A stretch of 64,000 nt of DNA. Origin: Guyanagaster necrorhizus. Its lineage: Eukaryota > Basidiomycota > Agaricomycetes > Agaricales > Physalacriaceae. The stretch spans positions 513,364-577,363 of the forward strand of contig NW_025064899.1 in assembly GCF_019112545.1 (NCBI RefSeq), written 5' to 3'. Below, one piece after another: positions 10,942 to 24,156 of the stretch. The translations under genes and the position numbers were made by a program. Under the pieces are notes generated by a model that saw only the letters and a program-made list of their open reading frames with translations, made no database searches and had not been told where the DNA came from. Position 1 is the stretch's first letter. Each line of letters begins with the position of its first letter.

Positions 10942-13900
10942 ATGGGACCTGATGATATGTCTTCATTGACCTCTACTGTCAAACTCCTTAATCTGCCTTG
11001 CCTAAAAGATGATGGCACAAACTACATTCTATACAAGGAATGGATCTTAAATGTGGCCACCTCAAAAAGGCCTAAATGAGTCCTGTATGAAACTGCTAAG
11101 AAGCCTATAGAGATGACAGAGACAGATGAAGACTATTACCTACTGGAAAACCTTGTACTCTTATCTGAAGATGAAGTTGAAAAGCAACTAACTCTTCAGG
11201 ATGCATATGACCAGAAGGAGGCACAGGTCTATGAGATGATGTATGAAACAGTCAGCACCTTGACCTTCATGCAGATCAAAAATGAACCCTCTACTGCTGT
11301 AATGTGGAAGAAGCTCACTTCTATCTTCAAAGAAAAAGGTGTTTTGACACAGCAGAACCTACTCAACAAGCTCCAAAATCAACACTGTCCTGATGATGGA
11401 GACATCTGAATCCATCTTACCAATATGTTGATGATGAGAGAAGAACTTGCCACAATGAGAAAGTCTATAAGTGATGACTCCTATGCCACCTACATTTGAA
11501 CATCACTCCTGATATGCTACAGATCCACACTCAAGATACTCAATATTGCCTCACAGATGATTGGCAAGCCTGTATCAAGTAGCCTTCTGATTTAGTGGAT
11601 CCAAGAGACTGCTGATGAAAGGCAGGTGGAGAAGGACATTGATGTGTCTGTACAGAGCTCAGCAATGTTCTTAAGCAACAATAAAGGTAAAGGAAAGAGT
11701 AAAGGAAAGGCTATCAGAAAAAGAGGTGAAAGGAAGCAACAATGGCCTGCACTGCAACAACTGCAGCCATGACAATCACATCAAGAGAGACTGCTATAGA
11801 GATGGAGGAGGCAAAGCAGGGCAAGCACCATGAGACAAGGCTAAAAAGACAGCTGAAGCCAACATGGCAGAGAAGGCAGATGATGAAACACCCATAAACT
11901 ATGGATTCACAGCCATTCTAGATGCCAAAGTATCAGTCCTCAAGTGCACATCTGATTATTAAGCAGACACACAAGCTCTTGCAGCTCTGGGCAATGACAC
12001 AGTATCTGAGATCATTAACACTGGTGCAAGCAACCACTTCACTGGCCACCATGAGTGATTTAGCAACTTTACAGCCATTAAACCTATTTCTATCAAGGCA
12101 GCAGATGGCTGAACATTCAGTGTAACAGGTAAAGGAGATTATCCTACCCAGTTACTAATAGGACCAGACCAAAAGCTGATGCCCATCACTCTCTATAACA
12201 TCTACTACTTGCCTAGCATGGCATTCATGCTCATATCAGTCAGCTGTCTAGATTGTAGTGGATACTCACTCACCATTAAGGATGGCTGTTGCACAATACA
12301 AAGCCCACAGCCCAAATGTAAAACAATTGATATAATACCAGTAACTAGAGGCCTATACTGCATAACTGCTTCCATAGCCCTCAGATCCATACCTAACACC
12401 TCCATCACCACATCCTCCAAATGTCTCATAACCATGAAAGAGTTTCACAATCTCATGGGCCATCCAAGTGAAACTATTCTCATTGCAATGGTAAAATCTG
12501 GATCAGTACATGGTATCCAGGTCAACATCAGAACTAAGGTTGGATTCTGCCAAGCATGCATCCAAGCTAAAGCCACCTGAAAGCCATTCCCAAAGATCAG
12601 TCTGGAAAATGAGACAGCAAAAGCATACAGCAATAAAGTCATGACAGATGTCTGGAGACCTGCTGACACTGAGTCAATTGGTGGTCACAAGTACAGTAAC
12701 ACTTACCAGGACATCTTATCATGAGAAGAAAAGGTCTATTTCATGAAGAAGAAGTCTGAATCATACTTATGCTATCAAAAGTATGAGCCTTGAGCAAAGG
12801 TGCAATGTAATGTAAAGAACATACAGATACTTGGCTCAGACCAAAGGAGAGAATTCATGAGCAAGGAATTCAAGCATCACTTTGACCTTGCTGAAACAGC
12901 ATATCATCTGACAGTCCACAACTCACCTCAATCCAATGGAATGGCAGAGCATGACAACTGCTCACATCTTGAAGATGCTTGAGCAATGTTGATCCAAGCA
13001 GAGCTGCCATCATATCTATGGGCAGAGGCCATCTCACACAAAGTATGGCTAAAGAACAGAACAGCCCACAGTGAATTAGAGGGAAACATAGCCCCACATG
13101 AGAAGGCAACTCACTAGAAGCCCAATCTCTCCCAGCTATATGAATTCAGATGCACTGTATGGGTTAAAAAGCTTAGGAGAAGCAAGCTCCAACCTCAGGC
13201 AGATGCTGGACACTTTGTTGGATTCAATGAAGAATCCAAGGGTATTTGAGTATACTGGCCTGGACAGAGAAGAGTTAGCATTGAAAGGAATGTCTACTTT
13301 GACAATAATGATGAGCCCAAAGACATCAAGATTGAGAGAGAGACAGTAATCAACCTCAATCCAGACACCCCTGACTCAAGCCCCAAGCCTCACAACCAAG
13401 CAAGTGAATGCTCACCATAATGACTTACACCACTTTCAGACACTCTCAGCCCTGCTCCATATGAATGACACATTCAAACCACAGATAACATTGAAAACCA
13501 AGAGGATCCTGAATTTCTTGAAAGAGGCCATCATGCTGAAAGAAAGCCAGAAGGCTTCTATAATGATAACAGGCTATCAAAGCAATCTGCAATCAAGCAC
13601 ACCCTTATCATTGAAGATGAAAGGAGCACCAAGTCTGAGGCAGAGCTCAAAGCCAAGGAGAAAGAGCAATTTGCTGGCCTACAAATGTTTGCACTTGTGA
13701 CAAGCCATGGAGAGTCTGAAAGCCTACAGGAAGTGCTAAAAGGAGGCAAGGCAAGAGAATGGAAGCAAGCTGTAGGAGATGAGCTGAATGAAGTTGAAGC
13801 CCTGGGAACTTATGAAATAATTCCCAGGCCACTAGATGCAAATGTAGCTAAATGCCAATACACTTTTAGAGCTAAAAAAGATGAAATAAACAGAATCATA

Positions 13901-15283
13901 TGCTATAAAGCATGTCTCATACTCAAAGGCTTCTCTCAGATATATAGCATTGACTTCCATAAAACCTTTGCTCTGACTGTCCAACTCACAACCCTTCACA
14001 TCCTACTATCTGTCACAGCAAGCAAGAGCTCAGTGATCCAACAGACCAATGTCAAAAATGCCTACCTGCAAGCAGAGCTCAAGGAAACCATCTATATAAA
14101 ACCCTCTCCCATGTATGACATATTTTGAACTATTCCTGAGCACTTGAAGGGTAAGCAGCTAGTATGCAAACTCCTCAAACCACTCTATGGCAGCTGTCAG
14201 AGTGTAAACAAGTGGTACAACAAGTTAAAAGGTATCTTCACATGGCTAGAGTACCAAGTATGTCAGTCAGATGAAGCTGTGTTCTACAGATTCATTAGCA
14301 ACAAGTACACTATTATCACTGCTACTACCAATGACCTCACCATCATAGCAGACTCAGATGACTCTGTAACCCTTATCAAGAAGCAGCTAAGTGAGCATTT
14401 CAAAATGACCAACCTTGGCACTCTTTGCTGGCTACTTGGTATCAGCATAAAGTGTGACCTGACTGCATGGACCATCATGCTAGACCAGTGGGGATACATC
14501 AATGTGATAGTCAAGGACATGAGTCTAGAAGATGCCAGAACAGTCACAACACCACTTGAGCCCAGAGTCAACCTCAGCTATGACTCACCTTCTGTCTCAA
14601 AAACTGTCCTATCTCCACATGAGCAGAGCCAATACCAAATAGCTATAGGCAAGCTAATGTATGCAATGCTCAGAACACATCCTGACATTGCATTTGCAGT
14701 CACCACCCTCTCCTGCTACATGGATGAGCCAAGAATGACCCACTGGCATGCTGCTATTGGTGTCTTCAAGTACCTAAAGGGAACAATCCATCTTGCACTC
14801 ATACTCAGTGGCAAAAACATGTTTCTGACCAGATACACAGATGCTGACTGAGGCTTGCAGACACACAGATATTTGATTTCTGGCTATGGCTTCTTCATCA
14901 GAATCAGGGCCATCTCATGGAGTTCTAAAAAGCAACTGATTATCACAGCATCTATAACAGAATTGGAGTATGTTGTGATGACTCACTCATCAAAAGAGCT
15001 GCTCTGGATATGAAAGATATTCACAGAGCTCATCTGCCAGCTCATCAGCCTCACAATCCTCTTCTCAGACAACCAGAGTGCAATATGGCTCACTAGGAAC
15101 TCTACATTCTATGCCAGAACCAAGCATATCAATATACAGTTCCATTTTGTGCACCAGACAGTCAGCCTTGGACAAGCTGATCTCAAGTACTGTTCCACTA
15201 ATGACATGATTGCTGACATCTTCACCAAGTCACTGGCCTGAGTCAAGCTGGAGAGGTTTTGCACACTGTTAGATCTTGCATAG
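10942..15283 (+). pseudogene. Copia gag-pol, inactivated
   Basis: The first internal ATG at 10,942 opens gag (to about 11,900), with a zinc knuckle CNNCSHDNHIKRDC near 11,750. Protease lies near 12,015; its active site reads NTGAS, so the catalytic Asp is lost. The integrase zinc site lies near 12,440-12,570 (H..H and CQAC) and the core near 12,830-12,960 (GSDQRREF, then PQSNGMAEHD). Reverse transcriptase runs from about 13,750 to 14,560; the YVDD box region reads TTNDLTIIAD, again Asp to Asn. RNase H covers about 14,830-15,240 (YTDAD, DNQSAIW). In-frame stops occur at about 11,078, 11,408, 14,127, 14,850, 15,013 and elsewhere, mostly TGA. The element cannot encode active enzymes. The frame ends at 15,283 just before the purine tract. 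Confidence 0.85.
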
Positions 15284-15309
15284 GTCAAGTGGTCAAGCTC
15301 AAGAGAGTG

Positions 15310-15651
15310 TGTGGAGAGTATGAGCCATGACTGCAGGTACATTCATATGGACTCCAAATTAGTTACCAGTTCTAGAAATTTTCACTGTTAGCACAGCCAC
15401 ACATCTTAGCAACTTACCACCTGCTAAGATGTGAGTACATTATATCTATTTATACTGTATCTTATGGATCCATGGTAGATACATCTATTTTCTTGCTTCA
15501 GATACTGTACATATTGATCTCAGTGACTTACCACCTGCTAAGATATATATCTATTTTCTTGCTTCAGCTTCAGGCTAATCCTCATTGCCCTCATGTCACT
15601 ACACAGTCTCACTGCTGTGTCCTCCAAGGTTTTCAGGTCCACTGCTCAACA
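15310..15651 (+). repeat. Copia 3' LTR with internal duplication
   Basis: 342 bases. Positions 15,502-15,567 repeat, imperfectly, the preceding segment containing ACTTACCACCTGCTAAGAT and ending CTTGCTTCAG; this 66-base block is absent from the 5' LTR. Confidence 0.8.
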
Positions 15652-16509
15652 GAAACCACATTATGGCAGGTTTTCCAGAGGAAATTCATGAGGCTATTAC
15701 TGCCCCCTCAGAAAAATTCATTGCAGCTGTTCTCTTCAGAGCAAACCCCAAATTCTACACAGATAACCACAGGGCTGATCTTCTTCTGAAAACCTTCTTC
15801 AGAGGTCTTGACTTCTCAGATAAGGGCAAGCTTACCTTCTTTCCACTTAAAGCAAAGGAGGACATGAAGGGCTGCAGCAGAAATGAAAGCCATAGCAAGA
15901 GAAGCATCTTTGACAAGCCATAGTCTCTGATTATTACAGACTTCTCTGAGGATTTTGGCAAATTACTTCTTTGGTACCAATGCTTCACAACCACATCTCA
16001 CTCAGTCTGGAATCTTATCTCATTTAACTCAAAAGCACTGGCTTGGACTATCACTGCTTTTCAGGGCAATATCATTAGCAATGACCCCAAGCTGATAGCT
16101 GAAGCACTCACCTGCATCAAAGCTGCTACATGGCATAACATCTCCATCCAGAACCTCATCAAACATATCATCCAGTCTCAAAAATGTTTTGGAAACCTTG
16201 CCAAACCCATAGTCAGGATGACCCAGTTGTGGCAGCTCTGGTTTGTCAAAATAAAGAACTTTGATGATGAGAAGGATCTGTCTTTCTCCTAACAGAGGAA
16301 CCCATAACAGATAACCTCAGCATGCACAGAGTGATTGCCATCTACATCTGCAGACTGAGGATTCAAGTCTACTGCTAACAGTTGATAAATATTGATAAGA
16401 TTATCAGATATGACTGGTGCAAAAACCAAAACCACCCAAGCCACATCTACTCATTTCCAGAGATAGAATCCAACTGGTATAGCCTCTCCACTGATGAACT
16501 CTGGCTGTA

Positions 16510-16860
16510 TATTATGATTTTCCTTGATTTCTTATCTTTTATCTTATCTTATCAGAGTGTTTATCTAATTTCAGACACTTGCTGACAAGTGTGGGAAGAT
16601 TACACAATCACAATAGGTAACTAGCACTATTGTTCTTCAAATGACAATGAACACTTCATCTATAGATAATATCTCATTGTTCCATCTCCAATGACCAGAG
16701 ATGATGAGTACTATAGCACAGGACTGCACAATTAGTAGGACTATTATTATCTCTGAATGAAATGTATATAAGTAGCATAGCTCTTGCTGTAGATACTTAG
16801 CTTCAAGCTAAAGTTTATTCTATACCATTTCATCTCAAGCCAATCATTGATAAGCCTCTA
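16510..16860 (+). repeat. Element B 5' LTR, left part with TATA box and priming motif
   Basis: Starts TATTATGATTTTCC (family start is TGTTATGATTTT). TATATAA lies at 16,765-16,771 and the predicted RNA start AGCTTCAAGCTAA at 16,799-16,811, 34 bases further on. Similarity to family LTRs fades at about 16,860; the right end is approximate. The rest of this LTR appears at 25,925-26,042. Confidence 0.65.
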
Positions 16861-17085
16861 GGCTCTGTGCACTCTGAAATTATAGGTCTCAATAATTATT
16901 TTTGATCTCTGCCCTTAAATAGGATTTCAGTAAACCAATCATTTTGAGTCTAATGGTAGTAATTTTATCAAGAGCCATTTATTATTCACAGACATCATCC
17001 TGTGCATGAAGATTATATGTTCTATGAGAACTTTTCATTTTGTTCACAAACTTGCAAACCTTTCTCATTTTCTTTAATGACATGT
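16861..17085. other. Left arm of an unidentified insert within the LTR of element B
   Basis: With 24,840 to about 25,924 this makes a roughly 1.3 kb sequence that interrupts the LTR of B and was itself the target of element A. No protein domain, LTR ends or target duplication could be fixed. Right-arm minus-strand frame 25,045-25,305 is open but unrecognised. Confidence 0.35.
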
Positions 17086-17090
17086 GAACT

Positions 17091-17536
17091 TGTTAGATCT
17101 AACCAGCATGTGATGTGAATATGTGATAAACTAATGCTGTATTGCATTCATATGGTCATGCTAGAGTTCACTTAATGTGTTTTTGATAGACAAGTGCTTT
17201 AAAGCCAGAGACAAGCTAGGCTTGAGAGAAGATAGTGCAAGATAAACTTATAGCTCAAAGCTGGACTACTACAGTGAGAGCTATCCTACTTATATACTGT
17301 TCTGCTTGTAATAAATATAACTACTACCTATTGTATGATTTTGTGCTATAGTACCAATACTGTCTGGTCATCAGGGATGAGACAATAGGGCATTGTTTGT
17401 GGGTGAGATGACTGAGTACAATGGCACTCTGTCTGTTGTGATTACTTAATCTTCTCACCTTTTGAGAAAGTGCTCAAGATAAGATAGGCACTCTGATAAG
17501 ATAAGAAAAGAAAAAGAAATGGAGAAAATCATAATA
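17091..17536 (-). repeat. Element A 3' LTR
   Basis: 446 bases, plus strand begins TGTTAGATCT and ends CATAATA. Contains the self-priming complement TAGCTCAAAGCT at 17,251-17,262. Confidence 0.9.
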
Positions 17537-17579
17537 TCACCCTCCCCTTAAGACTATCATCCTGATAAATCAATTGAGA

Positions 17580-20500
17580 GAAATTTCATAGTCCTGAATA
17601 GCATCATCCACATTCAGATCACATTCATAGACTCATTGGTTGGATTCAGGCCTATATCTGCTCTATTTGGCCAGATAATAGATGATAATGTTGGTGCTGC
17701 TATTACAGGCACAAACTTTGTGGAGTTTGTGATTCAGAATTTGTTTGACTTTATAGTGTTTCTCATCTTCAATTAGGAGTGGTGCAGAAGAAGGTGGGGC
17801 TTCCTGGTTTGAGAAGGCCAGCATGATATAGAGTGTTAGAAGTGTTTCATTGAATACAGGATGTATCCACCAAATGTCAGGAAGTTTCAGATGATATGCT
17901 GAAGCACCAACCTTTGTGAGAATCAGAAAGGGTCCTGTCTGTTTGTTAGCAAGTTTATGTTTCAGTCAAGGGAGGTGAAGATTGCTGGTGTCTAACCAGA
18001 CCTTGTTAGCAATGGAGTATATGTGAGGAGGATGTCAATATTTGTCATATTGTACTTTTATAGCAGTGGTGGCATTTTTGAGAGCAGCATACATTTCAGC
18101 ATGGATGGTAGTTATGATCTGCATGAAGTTGAATGATGTAGGTGTCATAGTGTTGTATCATTTCATGACCATGACATGTGGATGTTATCTGTAATTAATG
18201 AAGAAGAAGGTTTTATTGGTTGCAGAGTGAATATGGTTGTTATGTTAGAATGCCATCAGTGCAAGCCACTCAGTCCAATCATTCTGTCTGTGATTGACAA
18301 ACATCTGAAGGTACTTCTTGATTTCTTGATTGATGTGCTTGGTTTGCCCATCAGTCTGGGGGTGATAGGCAGGTGAGGTATTGCTTCAGATGTTAAGAAG
18401 GTGATAGAGGTCATTCAGGAATTTGGAAATGAATTGCAGACCACAGTCTGAAATGATGATCTGAGGCATCCTGTGCTTTGTATAAACCTGATCTCATAAA
18501 ATCTTCACCTATCCTTTGGAAGACAGTTCTGTTGAACATGCAACTAGAATGATTGCCTTTGAGGACTGGTCAACAGTGATGATGATGGCATCATAGCCAT
18601 TACAGTCTGAGAGTCTGATAATCATATCAACTGAGATATGGGTCTATGGTGCAGTGGAAATTTCATTCAGATAAAGAGGAGCAGCTCATGCTTGTGTGCT
18701 TGAATTAGTTTATTGACAAGTTTTGCATCTCTTAACATACTTTTCAATGTCCTGTCCCATCTTTGGCCACCAGTACTCCCTCAGCATGAGCTCCTTTGTC
18801 TTTGCAATGCCTAGATGTCCTGCAGTAATGTGGTTATGGGACATGGCAATTCTCTCTCTTCAGAGAGCATAGTCACAGAGAATGTAGATGTGATTATCAT
18901 AGTAAATCAAGTCCCCTGCTTTGGTCATGCCCCACTCATGATTGATAGAGAGGGCAATTCATTGATCTCATGTCTCTGTCTGACAGGTTATGCTCTTGAT
19001 GCATTCATGTATCTCCTTCTCTATTGGCATTATCATAGATCTGAAGTGTTCTGGCTTCAGAAGTGTTACTCCACCACTGTCTTCTCTCCCTTGATTGTGA
19101 TCAGACCAATGACTTAATAAGTCTGCCTTCTTGTTTGTGGTTCCCATTTTGTGGTGTAGTGTATACTGGTATTGTGAGAGTTCAGTGATCCATCAAGCTT
19201 GTCTTTGGTTGAGCTTCTGTGGTGATTGGAAGTACTATAGGTTTTGATGATCAGTCCAGACCTTGAAGGTGTGAATGGCACTGATCAGGTAGTGCCTCCA
19301 TTCAGTGAGAGTGAGCATGATAGTGAGTAGTTCCTTGTCATAAATCTTATAGTTCTGTTCAGTGGCAGTGAGTGCCTTAGAGAGGAAGGCAATGGATTGC
19401 CACTTCTTATCCTGTTCCTGTGAAAGTACCACTCTTATTGCTCCTTCACTTGAATCAGCCTTGACTTTGAACTGACCCTCCTCTGTTGGTATTGCCAATA
19501 TCACAGCCTCAGCTAACCATCTCTTCAGGTCATCAAATGGTGATTGTTGAGTTATTCTCCAGAACCAGAGAGCATTCTCTGTGAGCTGTGTCATGGGGTG
19601 AACAACCTTGCTGTAATCTCAGATGAATCAGCAGTAAAAATTTGTAAATCCAAGGAATGATTGCAACTCCTTCTTCTTGGTCAGCCTCAGCCACTCCATT
19701 ACTCCAGCAACTTTGATCAGATCCATTTGAATGTTCCTCTTGCTGATGATGACTCTGAGATACTCAGTTTCTAGTTCCTCAAATTCGCACTTTTTGGCCT
19801 TGAGGAAGAGTTTATGCTTCCTCATCAACTCTAGTACTTGTTGCATGAGTTATCAGTGATTATCCCAATTATTGAACATGATCAGAATGTCATCCAAATA
19901 AATAATAATCTTCCCAGTTGCTATGAGGTCCTTGAAAATGTTGTTCATCATCCATTGGAAGGTGGCCAGAGAGTTTGTTAGTCTGAAGAACATGATCATA
20001 GGCTCAAAGAGCCTTCAGTTAGTTTGGAATGCTGCCTTCCACTCATCTCTCTCTTTGATCCAAACATTGTTGTATTCCCATTGTATGTCCAGTTTGGTGT
20101 AGTATTTTGCCTCTTGGAGCTTATCCATCAGTTCTAAGATCAAGGGGAGCAGGTAACAATTCTTGATTGTCATCTCATTTAATTTTTAGTAGTCCTGAAC
20201 AGGCCAAAGCTTCCTGTCTTTCTTTTTGACAAAGAAAAAGAGAGAGGCCATAGGAGACTTCAATGGTCAGATCCTTCCACTAGAAAGATTCTCATCCAAG
20301 AATTTGTTAAGCTCCTGCTGCTCCAGCCATCCAAGAGGGTATGTCTTGCAATCTAAATTAGCATTGGCATTTGGAATGAGTTTGATTGCATGATTCCAGA
20401 GTTTTGGCTCTGGCAGTTTGTTGAAGTTTTCCTTGTCAAAGAGGTTTCAGAAGTCTTGGGCTCACTCTGGTACCATTTCTTCAAATATCTTGGCCTCTTT

Positions 20501-23500
20501 TCCAGCATTTGCCTTGGAGCTAGGTCATTGGCATGATGTGTCACCCAGATATGGATTGCCTGGTCCAGGTCTACTGCAAGAATAGTGCCTTTGTCTTCCA
20601 TTTCTTTGTCTCATCAGTCCTCAGGATCCTTGTCTGGTAGCTCAAAGGGGATTTTCTGGCAATGGCATCATGTGAAGATAATCTGTTCTGTCTTCCAATT
20701 GATCAGTGGGTTATGCCATGTGAGTCAGTCATGACCAAGGAAGATCTCCTTGGATCTCAAGTTGGTCACAGCCAAATTGATCTATTTCACATGATCTCTG
20801 ATCACCAGTTAGAGTTCAACAAACTCTGTGATTGAACCAGCTTGGTTCTTTGTGCTATCAGCATTGTAGACAGAGATTGGTTCTGCCATAGTCCAGGTTG
20901 AAAGGTTATGCTTGGTGATGAAAGCATAGTTAATAGTACTTCCAGTGCAGCCACTGTCAATCAGAGCAGTGACAGTGTATGCAGTCTGGTTGGTCAGAGT
21001 CTCAATCTGTACTTTTGTCATCAAGTCCCTTCCAATGGCCTTCTGTTGCTGGATGTATTTCTTGGGCCCTTTCAATTTATCCAGCTATTCCAGAGCTTTA
21101 TTTCTCTCTGCCTTCCTTACTCCTTCAATCATTTCATCAATAACCTCCTCAGCCCTTGTCTAGTGTACCTAATTCTTGAGTACTACCTTGGCCTCCACTT
21201 TATCCCTAGTGTTTCAGATGGCTTGCCAGATCCATTCAGTGTCAAATGGTTTTAGCCAGCCATTGAGAGTCTCTCCTCTTGTTTGACCTTTGGGCATTTG
21301 AGTTTCAGGTTCTTGTGATTTCTTTGGTGTGTTTGAGATAACAGGATCAGGTTTATTTGAATGTGTGTATAAATAAGTACCTACAGAACTAGCATAAGTC
21401 TGACCAGTGATATTCTGAGACACACTATTAAGTTCATTGGCTAACTGAGTGGAATCACTCACTCATCAGCCCCATCTTTTACCTTCTTAATCTTCATATC
21501 CTTTTCAAGTTCTTCAGCCTCCTTCTGTAATTCATCTATTTGTGCCTGAATCTTCTTGTGGATTCATTTCTTCTTCAGGCAGTTTTGGGATAGGTGACAC
21601 TTCTCTCCACAATTGAAGCACCTCCCCTTTTTCTTAATCTATCAACATCCATAGGCTTTTCTTGTCTGGTGTAGGTAGTCCTGGTCCTGGTCTTCTGGAA
21701 AGAATAGGAGGGTGTAGAAGTCAAAGGAGGATGCATGGAGCTTAGCAGAGGTTGGCATATTAGCCTTTCCTTGATTGCCAGGCCTTTGATCATCCTACTG
21801 ATAGGCATTTTCTGCCTTCTGCCAATGCTGCTCCTTATTCATTGTGATGATTTATGCCTTCCATTCTTCATATCTCTTTGGGATGTTGAAGCTGATATCA
21901 GAGATCATCATGGTGTAAGAGCATGAGACCCTGTTCTTCAGGTACTCCACCAGATAGCCATCATCATCAATGTTAGCAATGAGTCCCACTAACTTAGCAA
22001 GCCATTTGAACTTGATGAAGTATTCAGTGGCCATCTTGTCTCCCATTCAAAGATCCTTTATCTTTTGTTTGTGGACTTTCTGAATGGCTGAGTCAATGAA
22101 TTTGTTGCATACTATTTGTTTGAATACTGGCCAGAACAGCAGTTGATAGTGCCCTCTGGTTGTGGAATAAAGATCCTGACTCTTCAAAGTCCACCAGACT
22201 TTGGCTTTGTCTTCAAAATAAGACACAGCAAAGGTGACCTTATAAATGTCAGTGGATAGGTAGGCAGAATATACCTCAAAGTATTGTTCACAATCAATCA
22301 AGAAGTGATCAATATCATCAGATTGCTCTTTGAAGGGTTGAGGCTTTTATATGAGATCTGGTTTGCATTGTATAAGAACTGAATCAGGAGTGAGGGGTCC
22401 CATCAGATTTGGGTAGTCATTGAAGGGTGTACCTTTTGGTGTGATATGAAAAAGAAATAAAGAGAGTCAATATAAGCAACTGGACTGTCAGAGCCTTGTT
22501 CTCCTGGTTTCCTGATGATCTTTCTGTTGACAACTATAAAGCTCTGTCTGGTGGCCTCAGAGTTGTCTCCTTCAACTTGTCTGCTAGTTTCAGCTTCATT
22601 GGCAGGCAGCTGTCCTCTCATCAACTGGCTTCCTTTCAGCTTCCAGAGGTATTGAGTTGGCTTTTTGGCTTGTAGAGTTTGTGGTTGCCATCAGCAGATA
22701 GAAGCTATAGTGTTGGTTCAGATAGTTGGTGCCAAATACATGGCCTGTTTTGGGGAAATGGGTGGCATGTTCAGCATTGGTCAGATGTCAAATCTGGATT
22801 GGTAATCCAGGAGACTGGCCAGAGTGTCTTCAGAGTGGGTCTTGTTATAAAGAAAAATATCCTGCTCAGTGGCTGCATACTGTAAAATGTCAATTTTCTT
22901 GGCATCAGTGGCTACTAAATAGTCTCTTCTCAGTGGGGTCATACTCCATCCTATGTCTCAGGGAATCTCTATGACCCACTCCTGGTATATTCTTCTGAAT
23001 TCTTTCTCCTCCTCCTACTGTATCTCTTTTTCCAATAGTCCTTCATCTTCAAGTTTATAATATCATTCAGGCACCTCAATAGACACTGCATCTGGGTTAT
23101 TGTCCCCACTGTCCTTGCTGTCCTCTACAGGAAAGCCATCAGGCAGGTCTAAAATAGACAGTGCCTGGAGTCTCAGTGTCACTGGCAAACTGTCCTTGGT
23201 TGCTGAATCCAGAGTCAACAGAAAAGGTAAGTTTGGGGACAAGTCTTTTGCTTGACTCACCTCTTTCTTCTGCTGCCTCCACTGCTGCATGATACTCTCA
23301 GAGTTGGTCAGTATTTCACTTGTTGAGGAATATTCCAGCAACTCAACCTCAGATGAGCTGCTGGATGGCTGAGACAGGATCATAGGCTGGGGTGGAGAGA
23401 TGGATGCCATAGGCAGATAGATGAGTATTAGGAGTTCAGAGAAGAGAGTTTTCTGTGAGAGGGTCAGCAGGCTTGAATCCAGGCCAGCTTGCCAATAAAC

Positions 23501-24156
23501 CTTATCAGCTTAGTTCTCAGAAGAGACTCTGAGACTGGCTATAGTACTCATTTTGCTCATAGTGGTTTTTTTATCATTGCTGTCACCTTTCTTCTTTATA
23601 TCATTCTTGTTCATATGCTTCTTTGGCACTGTGTAAGGCCTCAGACTCTGACTGGATTCTGATTGGCTATGCTCCATGGGCTCTTGCAGTATTTTGGTTA
23701 ATTTCTTTGATGTCCCACTGACCAAGGCTAGAGTTACTATGCTCTTTGCTCCAGGCAGTGGAGATGAGCTTGTGAGATTCAGATCAGGGGTCACATAAAG
23801 AGAGTCATGTCTAGAACCTGTAGCCACCCTAGAGGCATTAAGAGAGTCTTGAGCATGGTCTCTAATTTCATGCTTCAGAGAGACAGTGAAAGAGGTGGAG
23901 GATGATTTGGCATTAAAGAAGTTGCTGGAGAGGTCCTCATCCTCATGGTCTGAGACTGGAGAGAGGTTCAGCAGGTTATGATGGAGAATGTGTCAGTAAT
24001 ATCTTCTTTGGTATTTGAATTCTTCTTGTTCCATCAAAAGAACTTCCAGATTTATGATCCTGGGAATGGCTTCTGGTATGATTCCCTGTATGGGCTCATT
24101 GGCAACTTAGGCAGGCTCAGAAGGGAGGTCATGAAGGGAGAGGATAGGTGTGACAT
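17580..24156 (-). pseudogene. Element A gag-pol polyprotein, inactivated
   Basis: Minus-strand order from the ATG at 24,156: a long Ser/Pro-rich gag N-terminal part (24,156 to about 22,400), a capsid-like region (about 22,300-21,850; DCEQYFEVYSAYL), a zinc knuckle CFNCGEKCHLSQNC (about 21,585-21,627), protease with intact DSG (ALIDSGCTGSTIN, about 20,920-20,970), reverse transcriptase (about 20,300-19,600) with intact YLDDILI, RNase H (19,560-19,150), integrase zinc site (18,850-18,700; H..H, CKTC), integrase core (about 18,640-18,150), and a C-terminal chromodomain (about 17,775-17,580; HYKVKQILNHKLHKV). Many TGA stops sit where CGA Arg or TGG Trp is expected from the sister copies. Gag is about 890 codons, much longer than the 300-400 usual for Ty3/gypsy. 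Integrase and RNase H frames are badly broken. Confidence 0.8.

Larger units (their letters stand above)
10662..15651 (+). mobile_element. Copia-type LTR retrotransposon, decayed
   Basis: LTRs begin TGTTGAGG or TGTGGAGA and end CTCAACA. The flanking 5-mers AGAAC (10,657-10,661) and GAAAC (15,652-15,656) differ by two transitions and fit a decayed target duplication, supported by the reading frame of the gene it interrupts. Domain order gag, protease, integrase, reverse transcriptase, RNase H is diagnostic of Copia. A purine-rich tract (AAGAGAG) abuts the 3' LTR. The base run after the 5' LTR starts GGTTATGGGACC; I could not match it to a tRNA or to the LTR itself. Confidence 0.85.
10338..16509 (+). 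pseudogene. Unidentified gene broken by Copia and gypsy insertions
   Basis: A reading frame open from about 10,338 is interrupted at 10,661 by the Copia element, resumes at 15,657 and ends at 16,509 where the LTR of gypsy element B starts. Across the Copia insertion the protein reads ..DAIFPCVFIPQN then HIMAGFPEEIHEAI.. (Gln is a TAG today), so the two parts were one gene. After 15,657 the frame runs for about 90 residues to a TAG near 15,920 and then continues with stop codons and at least one shift. Near 16,410-16,470 a remnant reads CKNQNHPSHIYSFPEI, which resembles the zinc-knuckle tail (Cys..His-Pro..Pro-Phe-Pro) of hypothetical gag-like proteins of mushrooms. I do not recognise the rest. 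It may be a host gene or the gag of another element. Confidence 0.45.

Noticed and set aside
10938..10955. Copia primer-binding site as a known tRNA complement
   Set aside because: GGTTATGGGACC does not start with TGG and I could not match it to a tRNA or to the LTR; left unassigned.
18176..19117. Plus-strand frames in the integrase region of A
   Set aside because: They are antisense shadows of the integrase and appear only where CpG decay removed stops.
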